DNA of 64,000 nt from Paludibacteraceae bacterium. GTDB lineage: Bacteria; Bacteroidota; Bacteroidia; Bacteroidales; Paludibacteraceae. The notes beneath the pieces were generated by a model. It was given only the letters and a program-made list of their open reading frames with translations, was not told the origin of the DNA and ran no database searches. This document shows, piece by piece, positions 1 to 7,164 of the stretch. Location: NCBI GenBank assembly GCA_905233375.1, contig CAJOEJ010000024.1, positions 1 to 64,000 on the forward strand, in the 5' to 3' direction. Numbering within the stretch: position 1 is the first letter of the stretch; each line of letters begins with the position of its first letter. The translations under genes and the position numbers were made by a program.

Positions 1-132
1 CCCGTAGGCACTGACGAACCATGCGCATCCTTCGTGCGCCCAGAGGTTGTAGCAAGGATGCTTGCGGTAACCGCGGGCCAGGAACCAGATGCGGTTGAGA
101 GGTGTTTTGGAATGTGAATGAATCATATGCAT
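1..132 (-). CDS. Partial gene of unknown function, N-terminal 44 codons
   Basis: The frame is open on the minus strand from an ATG at 132 (a second in-frame ATG lies at 126) to the window edge, so only the N-terminus is visible. It reads MHMIHSHSKTPLNRIW and continues with an aromatic- and cysteine-containing stretch (HPCYNLWAHEGC). A strong Bacteroidota -7 box lies about 40 bp upstream, which is the main reason to call it a gene. I do not recognise the family. No signal peptide is evident in the part seen. Confidence 0.5.
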   Translation of the reverse strand, partial: MHMIHSHSKTPLNRIWFLARGYRKHPCYNLWAHEGCAWFVSAYG

Positions 133-169
133 CGCGTTCTCGGAGGGATGTTAGCTCCGAAAAGCGATG

Positions 170-177
170 CAAAGGTA
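170..177 (-). promoter_or_regulatory. Bacteroidota -7 promoter box TACCTTTG
   Basis: The minus strand reads TACCTTTGCATC, a perfect TAnnTTTG match of the Bacteroidota housekeeping sigma factor. It would start a transcript near 163 with a leader of about 30-40 nt ahead of the truncated gene at the window start. It sits immediately after the terminator at 183-210, so it marks a new transcription unit. Confidence 0.7.
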
Positions 178-182
178 GTAAT

Positions 183-210
183 AAAAAAAGGCACCCGTAT
201 GAGGGATGCC
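183..210 (-). terminator. Rho-independent terminator, minus strand
   Basis: On the minus strand GGCATCCC pairs with GGGTGCC around a 6-nt loop and is followed by a run of seven T. It would end whatever is transcribed leftward from 213-600, separating it from the next promoter at 170-177. Confidence 0.7.
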
Positions 211-284
211 AAAACTCTGCCAATTCTGCGAATATTCAGCGAATACTCTGCGAATCCTCTGCGAGGAGTTCCAAAATTCTGCGC

Positions 285-467
285 TTATTTGGTGGCTCTT
301 GCCTTACAAAAATCGCTGGGTGACAAGTTAAATTTGGATTGGAAGTTATTAAAGACGATGGCTCTTTGCGCATCGGAAGCAAATTGATTGATATTAATGC
401 ATCCGATATGCTGTAAGCGGTACAAAGCCCGGCAGTAATCAATTTTGGTAGTAGCCACGGATAGCAC
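285..467 (-). CDS. Possible 60-aa hypothetical protein
   Basis: This is a short minus-strand frame from an ATG at 467 whose product (starting MLSVATTKIDYCRALY) has ordinary protein-like composition, and it is followed by a good terminator at 210-183. Against it, the opposite strand (324-416) also has a protein-like reading ending in SKLIDINASDML, and I see no clear promoter or ribosome-binding site. The interval 213-520 may be a decayed gene rather than an active one. No family is recognised. Confidence 0.3.
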   Translation of the reverse strand: MLSVATTKIDYCRALYRLQHIGCININQFASDAQRAIVFNNFQSKFNLSPSDFCKARATK

Positions 468-520
468 TCCGAGTATTGTACCCGACGAGTACCCACTCGG
501 AGGATTAGTACACCAACAAA

Positions 521-569
521 CTTACCCCGCTTCCCGCAAGATCAGCGCGCTTAGGGTAAGTCTTTTTTT
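521..569 (+). terminator. Rho-independent terminator, plus strand
   Basis: CTTACCC (521-527) pairs with GGGTAAG (554-560) and is followed by TCTTTTTTT. The orientation is plus, opposing the minus-strand genes to the right. It implies a rightward transcript in 330-520, or read-through insulation between converging units. Confidence 0.55.
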
Positions 570-643
570 ATAAATATGGCAAATTACTGATAAACCGCTA
601 TCGTTTGAGCAGCAGATAGCGCTGCTTAAAGGGACACAGGGGA

Positions 644-901
644 TCAGTCATCCAGGCAGGCGGAAGCGTATTCGCGACCGACGCATTGATTCCAGCGGAA
701 ATAATTCTGCATCGTATAGAGCCGACCCAATGCACGGTTGTAGCGGTACTGCAACTCCTTTGCCTGCTCGCGTGTCCGCTCTTTCTCTTCCTTGGACATC
801 TGCGCACGTGCTTTGTTGAAGGCTTTGAGTTCGCTGCGCAGACGCGATACTTCGAGCCGCTGGGCAGCCATCTGCTCTCTGGTGAAATCTTCGTCAGTCA
901 T
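644..901 (-). CDS. Small charged coiled-coil-like hypothetical protein (85 aa)
   Basis: The product is an 85-residue hydrophilic protein. Residues about 8-55 are rich in Glu, Lys, Arg and Gln with heptad-like hydrophobics (QRLEVSRLRSELKAF, then EEKERTREQAKELQ), suggesting a coiled coil. There is no signal peptide or membrane segment. It is the last gene of the long minus-strand block and overlaps the upstream gene by 8 bp, so the two are almost certainly co-transcribed. I do not recognise a family. Confidence 0.65.
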   Translation of the reverse strand: MTDEDFTREQMAAQRLEVSRLRSELKAFNKARAQMSKEEKERTREQAKELQYRYNRALGRLYTMQNYFRWNQCVGREYASACLDD

Positions 902-1139
902 ATTGGAGGTAGGTGTTTAATTCTTGTTTGGTTACAATTTGTCCGTTGAGATGCCATCCGTTGCGGTCATAGATGATGATCTCGTCGCCTTTGACCCATT
1001 TGGTACCCCGCATGAAGAGATGATACTTCGTCCATCCATGCGCTTCCATGAAGGTATCAAACCGTTTCTGTTCGGCTTTGATTTTAGCTTGTGCGGCATT
1101 GTATGCCTCCCGTTCTTCTTTGGTGTAATGCTTTCTCAT
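894..1139 (-). CDS. Small hypothetical protein (81 aa)
   Basis: This 81-aa protein has a basic, helical N-terminal third (KEEREAYNAAQAKIKAEQ) followed by a compact region with aromatic and beta-like residues (HGWTKYHLFMRGTKWVKGDEI). It lies 18 bp after the AAA+ ATPase gene and overlaps the next gene by 8 bp, so it reads as part of the ATPase transcript. No signal peptide is seen. The family is unknown to me; a small partner or adaptor of the ATPase is only an inference from position. Confidence 0.65.
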   Translation of the reverse strand: MRKHYTKEEREAYNAAQAKIKAEQKRFDTFMEAHGWTKYHLFMRGTKWVKGDEIIIYDRNGWHLNGQIVTKQELNTYLQYD

Positions 1140-1157
1140 ATGGTTGGTTGTATGGGT

Positions 1158-2816
1158 TTAACAAAATCCTATTCTCCGCGTGTCGGAGTGCATGAACAAT
1201 TCGTTCCGGCAGGCTTCCTGTATCGCCTCGATGCCCAACTGGTCGTTTCCTGTCAATACGGCCTGTACGATCTGCTTGCGTGCGATATTCTCGATCTGCC
1301 CTCCGCTGAAAGCGTACTGTCTGGCGAGTTCGTACGCTTGCGCTTCGGATATCTCCGGCAACATGGTGTGCCATATATGCTTGCTCTGTTCGGGCGCAGG
1401 CTTCGGGAACTCGATCTTATAGAGGAACCGCCGTTCAAAAGCCGTATCGAGGTTGCCCGTGAGGTTGGTGGTGGCGATGAGGATACCGTCCAATGTCTCG
1501 AGTTCCTGCAGGATGATGTTCTGCATGGCGTTTTCCATCTTGTCGACGCTGCTCTCGGCGCCCTCTTTGCGTTTGCAGAGTATGGCGTCCGCCTCGTTGA
1601 AGAGCAGAATCGGCGCGAGGTCGGCATGCTGGCAGTAGTTACGGTAGCGCTCGAAGATGGCTTTGGTGTTCTTCTCCGTATCTCCGACCCATTTGCTGCG
1701 CAAGTTGGGTATATCGACCGTCATGATGCCCCGTCCGGTCTTGCGTGCCAGCTGGAGCACCGTCTCCGTCTTGCCTGTTCCGGGAGCGCCGTAGAAGATG
1801 CATGCGAATCCCCGGCGCATTCCGTGTCGGGTCAAGTTGTCCTGCACTCTGGTAAACTGCCCGGGTTGCAACAGGGACTCCAGCTGCTCTATCTGGCGTG
1901 TGACAGCCGCGTTGAAGAACAGGGGTTTCGGAGTGATCGTGTCCGGCGATAGAACATGCCGATGGTCGTCCGAGGGATGACTGGTCTCAATGCCGACGAG
2001 GAACCGCTCTTTGGCTGTTTTGGTCAGCATCCACGCATCTTTCTCCGCCTGCCCGTCGCTGATACTGAATTCGACTAATCCGGCTTTCTGCAAAGGATGG
2101 CTGCCACATTCGAGCAGCTGTGCCTGGTTGCGCATCACCCAACGGTGTTCAAACAGATCCTCCAAGTCCGTACGCATGACATGTTCGTCATGATTCTGGA
2201 TGTACAGATTCGCCATGGCGGCAAAAATAATCAGATCATTCTTGTCTTTGATCATCGCCATTTCGCGGGCGATCACGAGTTGCGGATTGCCATGCACCAG
2301 TTGCATCAGAGATTCCTCAAACTTGTCGTACGAGATGCGGCTGTGGTCTTTCTTCTCCATGAGGATCCATAGTTCGCCGAGCCATTGTTCCAGCGGTATG
2401 CCGGCAAAGTTCTTGGGCGTAAACGGCTTGTTTTCGCGGATCGCCTCAATCACATCGTTCGGCACGGAATAATACTGCTCTCCGTCGGAGTCCTTGAACT
2501 CATTCAGGAATTGGCGTTCCACCATCTCGTTGATTGCGGACCAATAGGTGAGAATGGTCACCTGGTTGCAGTCGTAGAAATTGGCGATGTCCTTGTATCG
2601 GATGCGTGAGTCCGTGAATCTGTCGAAGAATGCGGCGAAGATCATCGCTGCGTCTTCGGAGACATGGATGCGCTCCGCGAAGGCTTGTATATAGGGTTTA
2701 GCGGCTTCGATACTCGCTTCGCACAACTCCTTGTCGCGCATCTCACGAAGGATGCAATCAATCAGTTTGATCTGTGTGTACTGTGTCAGATCCTTTGTCT
2801 TGTTCCGGGTTTTCAT
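1158..2816 (-). CDS. AAA+ ATPase with a long N-terminal region
   Basis: The protein has 552 aa and a C-terminal classic AAA module: Walker A GAPGTGKT (343-350), Walker B LLFNEADA (404-411), sensor-1 Asn451 in ATTN, arginine-finger candidates in FERRF (461-465) and a sensor-2-like SGGQIEN (504-510). Walker B is odd: Asn stands where the first acidic residue of the usual DE pair is expected, although the following Glu is kept, so hydrolysis may be slow or altered. The N-terminal 300 residues are helical, with a region around 70-130 that could be a winged helix. No membrane segment or protease motif is visible, so this is not FtsH. It probably remodels a protein or nucleic-acid complex; the substrate is unknown. 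It heads a three-gene unit with the two small genes downstream. Confidence 0.88.
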   Translation of the reverse strand: MKTRNKTKDLTQYTQIKLIDCILREMRDKELCEASIEAAKPYIQAFAERIHVSEDAAMIFAAFFDRFTDSRIRYKDIANFYDCNQVTILTYWSAINEMVERQFLNEFKDSDGEQYYSVPNDVIEAIRENKPFTPKNFAGIPLEQWLGELWILMEKKDHSRISYDKFEESLMQLVHGNPQLVIAREMAMIKDKNDLIIFAAMANLYIQNHDEHVMRTDLEDLFEHRWVMRNQAQLLECGSHPLQKAGLVEFSISDGQAEKDAWMLTKTAKERFLVGIETSHPSDDHRHVLSPDTITPKPLFFNAAVTRQIEQLESLLQPGQFTRVQDNLTRHGMRRGFACIFYGAPGTGKTETVLQLARKTGRGIMTVDIPNLRSKWVGDTEKNTKAIFERYRNYCQHADLAPILLFNEADAILCKRKEGAESSVDKMENAMQNIILQELETLDGILIATTNLTGNLDTAFERRFLYKIEFPKPAPEQSKHIWHTMLPEISEAQAYELARQYAFSGGQIENIARKQIVQAVLTGNDQLGIEAIQEACRNELFMHSDTRRIGFC

Positions 2817-2852
2817 ATCTCTTACTGTATTATATTGTCGTGTGATTACACT

Positions 2853-2866
2853 ATAATATAGTAAAA
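2853..2866 (-). promoter_or_regulatory. CTATATTATAG motif upstream of the AAA+ gene
   Basis: The minus strand carries CTATATTATAG, a perfect palindrome, about 37 bp ahead of the ATPase start. Related sequences precede the lipoprotein gene (20,524-20,541) and the 5'-nucleotidase gene (about 15,066-15,082). No TAnnTTTG box is visible here, so this may be an alternative promoter or an operator. The assignment is inference from recurrence only. Confidence 0.3.
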
Positions 2867-2953
2867 AATTCTGAAAATTTAATCAAGGGTGCATTTTTTT
2901 GCAATTTTTCTCACTCAATTGAGGGTACACATTATATAATTGGCGGAACCCAT

Positions 2954-3037
2954 ATAAGTGCCTTTCGCCTAATCCGCGCATATGTATGCCCTATTTCCTC
3001 GGAAAATAGGCTAAATGGCACAAGGGCAGGCACTTAT
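2954..3037. repeat. Nested inverted repeat in intergenic gap
   Basis: In the 324-bp gap between the AAA+ gene and the acidic protein gene, ATAAGTGCCT (2954-2963) is perfectly complementary to AGGCACTTAT (3028-3037). Between them CCTATTTCC (2990-2998) and GGAAAATAGG (3001-3010) form a second hairpin with a 2-nt loop and one bulged A. No T-run follows, so it is not a simple terminator. It could be a small non-autonomous element or a structured RNA. Confidence 0.55.
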
Positions 3038-3125
3038 TGTGGATAAATTACTTACCACCGACGGCGAATACGAAGGGTATGCCATCGGCGGCAAGAACGG
3101 ACTCACATCGGTTGAGCCGATTTAA
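3015..3125 (+). CDS. Possible 36-aa peptide or gene remnant, plus strand
   Basis: This is an ATG-to-TAA frame of 36 codons starting MAQGQALIVDKLLTTDGEYE and ending in GLTSVEPI. The composition and GC-rich third positions look protein-like, and it runs opposite to all neighbours. It starts inside the nested inverted repeat at 2954-3037. No family is recognised, and it may be the 3' remnant of a lost gene. Confidence 0.3.
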   Translation: MAQGQALIVDKLLTTDGEYEGYAIGGKNGLTSVEPI

Positions 3126-3140
3126 GATCAGTACTGCATC

Positions 3141-3530
3141 TTATGAAACAGTTGTCTCCATGATCTTCTCGTCACCGACGAAGAGGGTGACTACATACTC
3201 ACCATTCTCCGACGCGTAGCTCCAGTCACCATCACATTCACAATCTCCTTCTACACACTCTTTCTTGGAGTTACCGACATCCTGCAGGAATTCGTCTATC
3301 GAATTGTAGGAGTCAAGCGTATCATCCCACTTGTCATAGTTGTCAAGATCGTTCACATAATCATCATAGAATTCCTGCGACTTAGGAGCAACAATTTCAT
3401 ATTGTTCGTCCACCCAATACAAATTACGGTCATGCAATAAATACAAATACGCATTTTTTGTGCCATCCTGGCTTGTAAACGAGACGTAAACAATACCGTC
3501 TTTTAAATCTTTGATATCCATAGTTTTCAT
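3141..3530 (-). CDS. Acidic hypothetical protein (129 aa)
   Basis: The product starts MKTMDIKDLKDGIVYVSF and is strongly acidic in its middle (runs such as EFYDDYVNDLDNYDKW). It has a Cys pattern near residue 95-105 (ECVEGDCECDGDW) and a beta-like C-terminus. It has no signal peptide or membrane segment, so it is probably cytoplasmic. Its leader and first four codons are nearly identical to those of the acidic gene at 7765-8403, although the proteins are otherwise unlike. It follows the K+ channel gene by 39 bp. No family is recognised. Confidence 0.65.
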   Translation of the reverse strand: MKTMDIKDLKDGIVYVSFTSQDGTKNAYLYLLHDRNLYWVDEQYEIVAPKSQEFYDDYVNDLDNYDKWDDTLDSYNSIDEFLQDVGNSKKECVEGDCECDGDWSYASENGEYVVTLFVGDEKIMETTVS

Positions 3531-3559
3531 AACGATTACCTATACATCGTGAGGTGTTA
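3518..3559 (-). promoter_or_regulatory. Repeated leader, copy A (shared with 8391-8432)
   Basis: This is a 42-bp stretch over the start of the acidic gene and its leader, with about two mismatches to the copy at 8391-8432. On the minus strand it contains ATGTATAGGTAA, a possible three-codon upstream frame, within a small hairpin (ACGAT/ATCGT) that holds the AGG preceding the start codon. The other copy differs by TAT to TAC, which is synonymous. A translational control role is inference. Confidence 0.55.
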
Positions 3560-3569
3560 AACAGTGTTG

Positions 3570-4289
3570 TTATTTTTCTTTCACTTTTGCTTCGCGTAGT
3601 TCCTCGAGATAGCTGGCGGTGATCACGCCGGAAGGCAGAGCAATGACTGCGACACCGAAGATGGCGGAGAACATACTGATGACACGTCCGATATTGCTGG
3701 TCGGACATATATCGCCGTATCCGACCGTCGTCAATGTGGTCGTAGCCCAATACAGCGCGTCGAAGAAATTCTTGAACATATCCGATTCCTCGGCGTTGAA
3801 CATGATCAGCGCAGTAGTCAGGATATAAGCCAGCGCGATCCAGAAGACGGCAAACAGTATATGACGCTCCTTGCGCAGCACTTTCAGCAGGATCTGCACG
3901 TTCTTGGAATAACGTATAAACCGGAACACGCGCAGTATCTTGAGCAGACGGGTCATACGGAACAGTTTGAACGCCTTGTTGATGACGATGAACGACGGCA
4001 GAATAGACAACAGATCGATGATGGCAAAGCCCGTAAACGGATACAGCAGAAACGCCTGCCATCGCGGACGGTTCGGCATTTGGAAGTCGGCGGTCATCCA
4101 GCGGAACAGATAATCGATGATAAAGACCGTTACGGACACCTTGTCCAGCCATTCAAACCAACTGTTCTGCTCGCGGAAAGCAAGCGGAATAAGGCTGATA
4201 AGGATACAGAACAACATGATCCAATCATACGCATCATTGACTTTCGAACTCTGATCGGTCTTGATTATATTATATATTTTCTCTCTCAT
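3570..4289 (-). CDS. Voltage-gated potassium channel family protein
   Basis: The protein has 239 aa and six predicted membrane segments. Residues about 105-128 form an S4-like voltage-sensor helix with regularly spaced Arg/Lys (FRMTRLLKILRVFRFIRY). The pore carries the canonical selectivity filter TTVGYGD (187-193), followed by an S6 helix. It ends in a short charged tail with no RCK or cyclic-nucleotide domain, which is compact for a bacterial Kv-like channel. It should form an inner-membrane tetramer passing K+. It lies 17 bp after the outer-membrane protein gene in the same direction, so it is probably co-transcribed. The K+ selectivity assignment is firm from the filter; its role in this gene block is unknown. 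Confidence 0.93.
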   Translation of the reverse strand: MREKIYNIIKTDQSSKVNDAYDWIMLFCILISLIPLAFREQNSWFEWLDKVSVTVFIIDYLFRWMTADFQMPNRPRWQAFLLYPFTGFAIIDLLSILPSFIVINKAFKLFRMTRLLKILRVFRFIRYSKNVQILLKVLRKERHILFAVFWIALAYILTTALIMFNAEESDMFKNFFDALYWATTTLTTVGYGDICPTSNIGRVISMFSAIFGVAVIALPSGVITASYLEELREAKVKEK

Positions 4290-4306
4290 AAAATCATCCT
4301 TTACCG

Positions 4307-5071
4307 TTAGTTAATCAGCCATGCAACGCCTAAACCGACCATGCTGAAATCCTTGGGGCTCAAGCAACTGAAGCCGGCGTACAGATCCAATTGCACCTTC
4401 TTGTGTACCATCCAGTTAAACCCGAAGTCGATGTTGGGATCCGCATTCGTGCTTCCTGCGCCGTAACGTGTGAAATAGTTGTAACTCTCGACGAACGCCC
4501 CCAGATTATCCGTAATGTTGAATCCGAGACAAACGCCCAGGAACGTAGCGGGTATAGCGGTCATGCCGTCCCATTCCGCTCCGACGTTGTATCCGATATT
4601 GAACCAATCGGTCACGTCATTGGAGAAGAGTGCATACACGGACGGCGCCACATGCATGGTGGATGCCAGCTGCTTCGTGCAGGGGATGTCCAGATTGACC
4701 ATCAGACTGACGTTGGGGATCCATTTGTATTTGTCGCTTCCGTCGAAGATACGCACTTTTGTGCCCAACACGAGCGGCGCAGGGGCATAGTCCCACTGCT
4801 TGCCGTTCTGCACCAATATTCCGTCGTACTCCACCCGCAGTTCGGCAAACGGCGTTATGCCGAAACGGAACATCGTGTTCGGCAAAGTCACGACATGCGC
4901 TCCGGCGATCCAACCGCCTTCAAATCCCGATTCCCACATCACTTTCTTGAACGGCATCACATCCGTTCCCGTTGCTACGCCGGGTCTGTCCGGCGCCATC
5001 CAGTCGTCCTCGTCCGCCATTACCATCAGACTCAGCGGAAGGAACAATAACAAACTTATAATCTTCTTCAT
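4307..5071 (-). CDS. Outer-membrane beta-barrel protein, transporter-like
   Basis: The protein has 254 aa with an N-terminal signal peptide (MKKIISLLLFLPLSLMVMA) followed by mature sequence beginning DEDDWMAPDRPG. The DRPG start, alternating beta-strand pattern and C-terminal aromatic strand resemble Bacteroidota barrel proteins of the 'MetA-pathway of phenol degradation' type, a general outer-membrane porin-like family. It lies 9 bp after the ligase-like gene and 17 bp before the K+ channel, so one transcript probably encodes an outer- and an inner-membrane pore. The substrate is not predictable. Confidence 0.75.
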   Translation of the reverse strand: MKKIISLLLFLPLSLMVMADEDDWMAPDRPGVATGTDVMPFKKVMWESGFEGGWIAGAHVVTLPNTMFRFGITPFAELRVEYDGILVQNGKQWDYAPAPLVLGTKVRIFDGSDKYKWIPNVSLMVNLDIPCTKQLASTMHVAPSVYALFSNDVTDWFNIGYNVGAEWDGMTAIPATFLGVCLGFNITDNLGAFVESYNYFTRYGAGSTNADPNIDFGFNWMVHKKVQLDLYAGFSCLSPKDFSMVGLGVAWLIN

Positions 5072-5080
5072 AATAAACCG

Positions 5081-6448
5081 TTACGACAGGACTTCCTCCC
5101 ATCCTTTTTTGATATTACCTGCTATCTCCGCCTCGAAGATGCTGCGTATCTGCTGTTCGTCAGACGAATACGCCATATCGCGTTTGATCAGTTCGCTGCG
5201 ACTGCTGCTATAGTCGGTGTGATAGAACACATACGCCGGGAATCGACCGGTCATCTCCTTGTTGGTTTTCCAGATCAGGAACTTATGGATCATGATCTTC
5301 TCGCCGGATATTTTCTTGAACACGCGTCGTGCCAGCAGCGTACTCGGTTCCCCTTTCTGCGCGGCATTGTCGTTTTGCTCGAACGGGCATATATCCGTCA
5401 GCTGGCTGACGCGCACGTCGGTCGGATTGACCGATTTGTCCTCTCGTTCGCGGACTACTGTCAGTCCCAATGCCGATACGCCGGGCACGATGCCCTGCAA
5501 CAGCCATCCTTGATCCGGTGTATATTGGAGCAAGGGGTTCGTCTTGATGACATCGTCATTGCCGCAAGCCACCAGTTCGAGCACCGATATCTCCATCACT
5601 ATCTCGGGACGCACCATCTGATAAGCGACTCCGCGCGAATCGGAGAGCACATACTGCGACTCGACATGCATGCCGCTCAAGCGCGCCAAGAGCGCGTTAC
5701 GCTGCTCGTCCGTCAAACCGGATGAACCTGTACCAAACATCTGCGTCATGCCGTCCGGGTGCATGACAGCGAGCATCAGGTCGCGTACGCCGTTGTCGCC
5801 GGCTGTATAACCGATGACCGCTGCGTCAATCGTGTGACGGGGTTTGATTTTGAGTACCGCCGTTCCTTCGGTATGCACTACCAGACCTTCTGCGCCTTCG
5901 TCTTCCACCCATTCGGTATAGACTTGCTGCACTTCCTCCACCGATGCGACCTTGCGCATCTCGACCGGCCGGCAAAGCGGATGCGAACCGAACCATTGTA
6001 CCAATTGCGCATGTGTCACGCCGTAATCAGCCGCCTCAAAAGGCTGACCGTTGACAGAGATGATGTCAAACGCCGCAAGCGCCAGCTGCTCCTGCAATGC
6101 TTTGTCAGCGAGGGCACGCATCACATCGCCGCAACGGGGACGATCTTCTTCACACGGCAGATAGAGTTCGGCAGCCAGGACGGCACTGCTCAAACCGGCT
6201 TTGCGCATCGCCTGAGCGAATGCATCCAGACAGGGAAACTGTTCTGCACGCTGTTTGCCGTTCGCATTGAGCATAAACGCCTGACCGTCCTCAAAGAAGA
6301 GGCACTGCATGTGTCCGTCTATCTTACGCGTTACCCAAAACGCTTCGCCGGCTAAACGGGATTTGATTTTCGCGCCCTCTACGAGCATGAACCTGCCGGC
6401 TACGTTCTTCTTGTAGTTAATGGCTGTTTGTATATTTTGCGGATTCAT
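5081..6448 (-). CDS. ATP-dependent DNA-ligase-type nucleotidyltransferase
   Basis: The protein has 455 aa from the ATG at 6448; an open frame extends further upstream but overlaps the preceding gene and looks non-coding. The covalent nucleotidyltransferase motifs are present in order: motif I KIDG (Lys42 is the expected adenylated residue), motif III-like ELY (94-96), IIIa-like FDII (127-130), motif IV EGLVV (187-191) and motif V LKIKP (199-203). This supports an ATP-grasping polynucleotide ligase or a related adenylyltransferase. The C-terminal 250 residues are not a standard OB fold that I can name, so the substrate (DNA, RNA or other) is open. It follows the gene at 6454-7152 by 5 bp. Cellular replication ligase in bacteria is NAD-dependent LigA, so this is an accessory enzyme. 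Confidence 0.82.
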   Translation of the reverse strand: MNPQNIQTAINYKKNVAGRFMLVEGAKIKSRLAGEAFWVTRKIDGHMQCLFFEDGQAFMLNANGKQRAEQFPCLDAFAQAMRKAGLSSAVLAAELYLPCEEDRPRCGDVMRALADKALQEQLALAAFDIISVNGQPFEAADYGVTHAQLVQWFGSHPLCRPVEMRKVASVEEVQQVYTEWVEDEGAEGLVVHTEGTAVLKIKPRHTIDAAVIGYTAGDNGVRDLMLAVMHPDGMTQMFGTGSSGLTDEQRNALLARLSGMHVESQYVLSDSRGVAYQMVRPEIVMEISVLELVACGNDDVIKTNPLLQYTPDQGWLLQGIVPGVSALGLTVVREREDKSVNPTDVRVSQLTDICPFEQNDNAAQKGEPSTLLARRVFKKISGEKIMIHKFLIWKTNKEMTGRFPAYVFYHTDYSSSRSELIKRDMAYSSDEQQIRSIFEAEIAGNIKKGWEEVLS

Positions 6449-6453
6449 AGTAT

Positions 6454-7152
6454 TCAAGCATTTATCGGTTTTAACTCCATGTTGGTAAGTCTCAGAATCA
6501 GGACATAGCTGTCGCCCCGGATACGTCCTTCGAGGAAGGCACGATACGGTGTACCTCCGTTCGCCATGACGAGCGGATCCGTTCCTTTCTCTCCTCCGCC
6601 GACGAGCATCATCGCCTTGGCATCCGCCAGTTTCTTCGCCATATCGTAGAGGAAATCGAAGGTCAGACCGTTCACATGCTGAATCTGGTAACTCTTCTTG
6701 AATACGAACATACGCATGATACGCTCTTTGGGCATCATTTTGCCGGTCCACCGCAACGGCATGCCGTCCACGGAGATGTTTGCCGGAAGCGTAAGCTCAT
6801 TGCGCACCTCTTTCTCTGTGCCGTCCGGCAGATAGACATGCTCCTTGAGCGTCACGCCGTATGCCACTTTCTGATCCGGCGACAGATAGATCTTGCGCAG
6901 GCTGCCTACCTTGAATCCGAACTTCTCCATATCAATCTCCGGATCGGAACTGATGAGCGTGTCTGCCAGTTGGTCACCGTATTGCGCGAGCAGCACGGCA
7001 TCCGAAGTCTCCGGAGTCAGTTTGAGGGCACGCTCGTTGATGCCTTCTTTGCCATCCGCAGTTCTGTTGACGGGAGAAAGGCGCTTGACTGTATTGCCGA
7101 ATCCCACCTCGGCATCGCGTTTCACATCGTTGGATAAATTGATTTTTCTCAT
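6454..7152 (-). CDS. Hypothetical protein linked to the ligase-like gene (232 aa)
   Basis: The product is a soluble protein starting MRKINLSNDVKRDAEVGFGN. A Gly-rich segment (MLVGGGEKGTDPLVMANGG) lies near residues 181-200, preceded by an amphipathic helix (FLYDMAKKLADAKA). There is no signal peptide. It lies 12 bp after the gene at 7165-7758 and 5 bp before the ligase-like gene, so all three are surely co-transcribed and may work together. I do not recognise the family. Confidence 0.72.
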   Translation of the reverse strand: MRKINLSNDVKRDAEVGFGNTVKRLSPVNRTADGKEGINERALKLTPETSDAVLLAQYGDQLADTLISSDPEIDMEKFGFKVGSLRKIYLSPDQKVAYGVTLKEHVYLPDGTEKEVRNELTLPANISVDGMPLRWTGKMMPKERIMRMFVFKKSYQIQHVNGLTFDFLYDMAKKLADAKAMMLVGGGEKGTDPLVMANGGTPYRAFLEGRIRGDSYVLILRLTNMELKPINA

Positions 7153-7164
7153 GATAGTAAAGCG

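Noticed and set aside
118..387. Plus-strand 89-codon frame near the window start
   Set aside because: It crosses a minus promoter and a minus terminator and has no protein-like pattern.
924..1952. Long plus-strand open frame (342 codons) opposite the AAA+ gene
   Set aside because: It is antisense to strongly supported coding sequence with all AAA motifs, crosses gene boundaries, and has no protein-like order; it arises from GC-rich codon composition.
6449..6751. N-terminal extension of the ligase-type protein
   Set aside because: It overlaps the confident gene at 6454-7152 and reads as Arg-rich nonsense; the ATG at 6448 fits the gene spacing.
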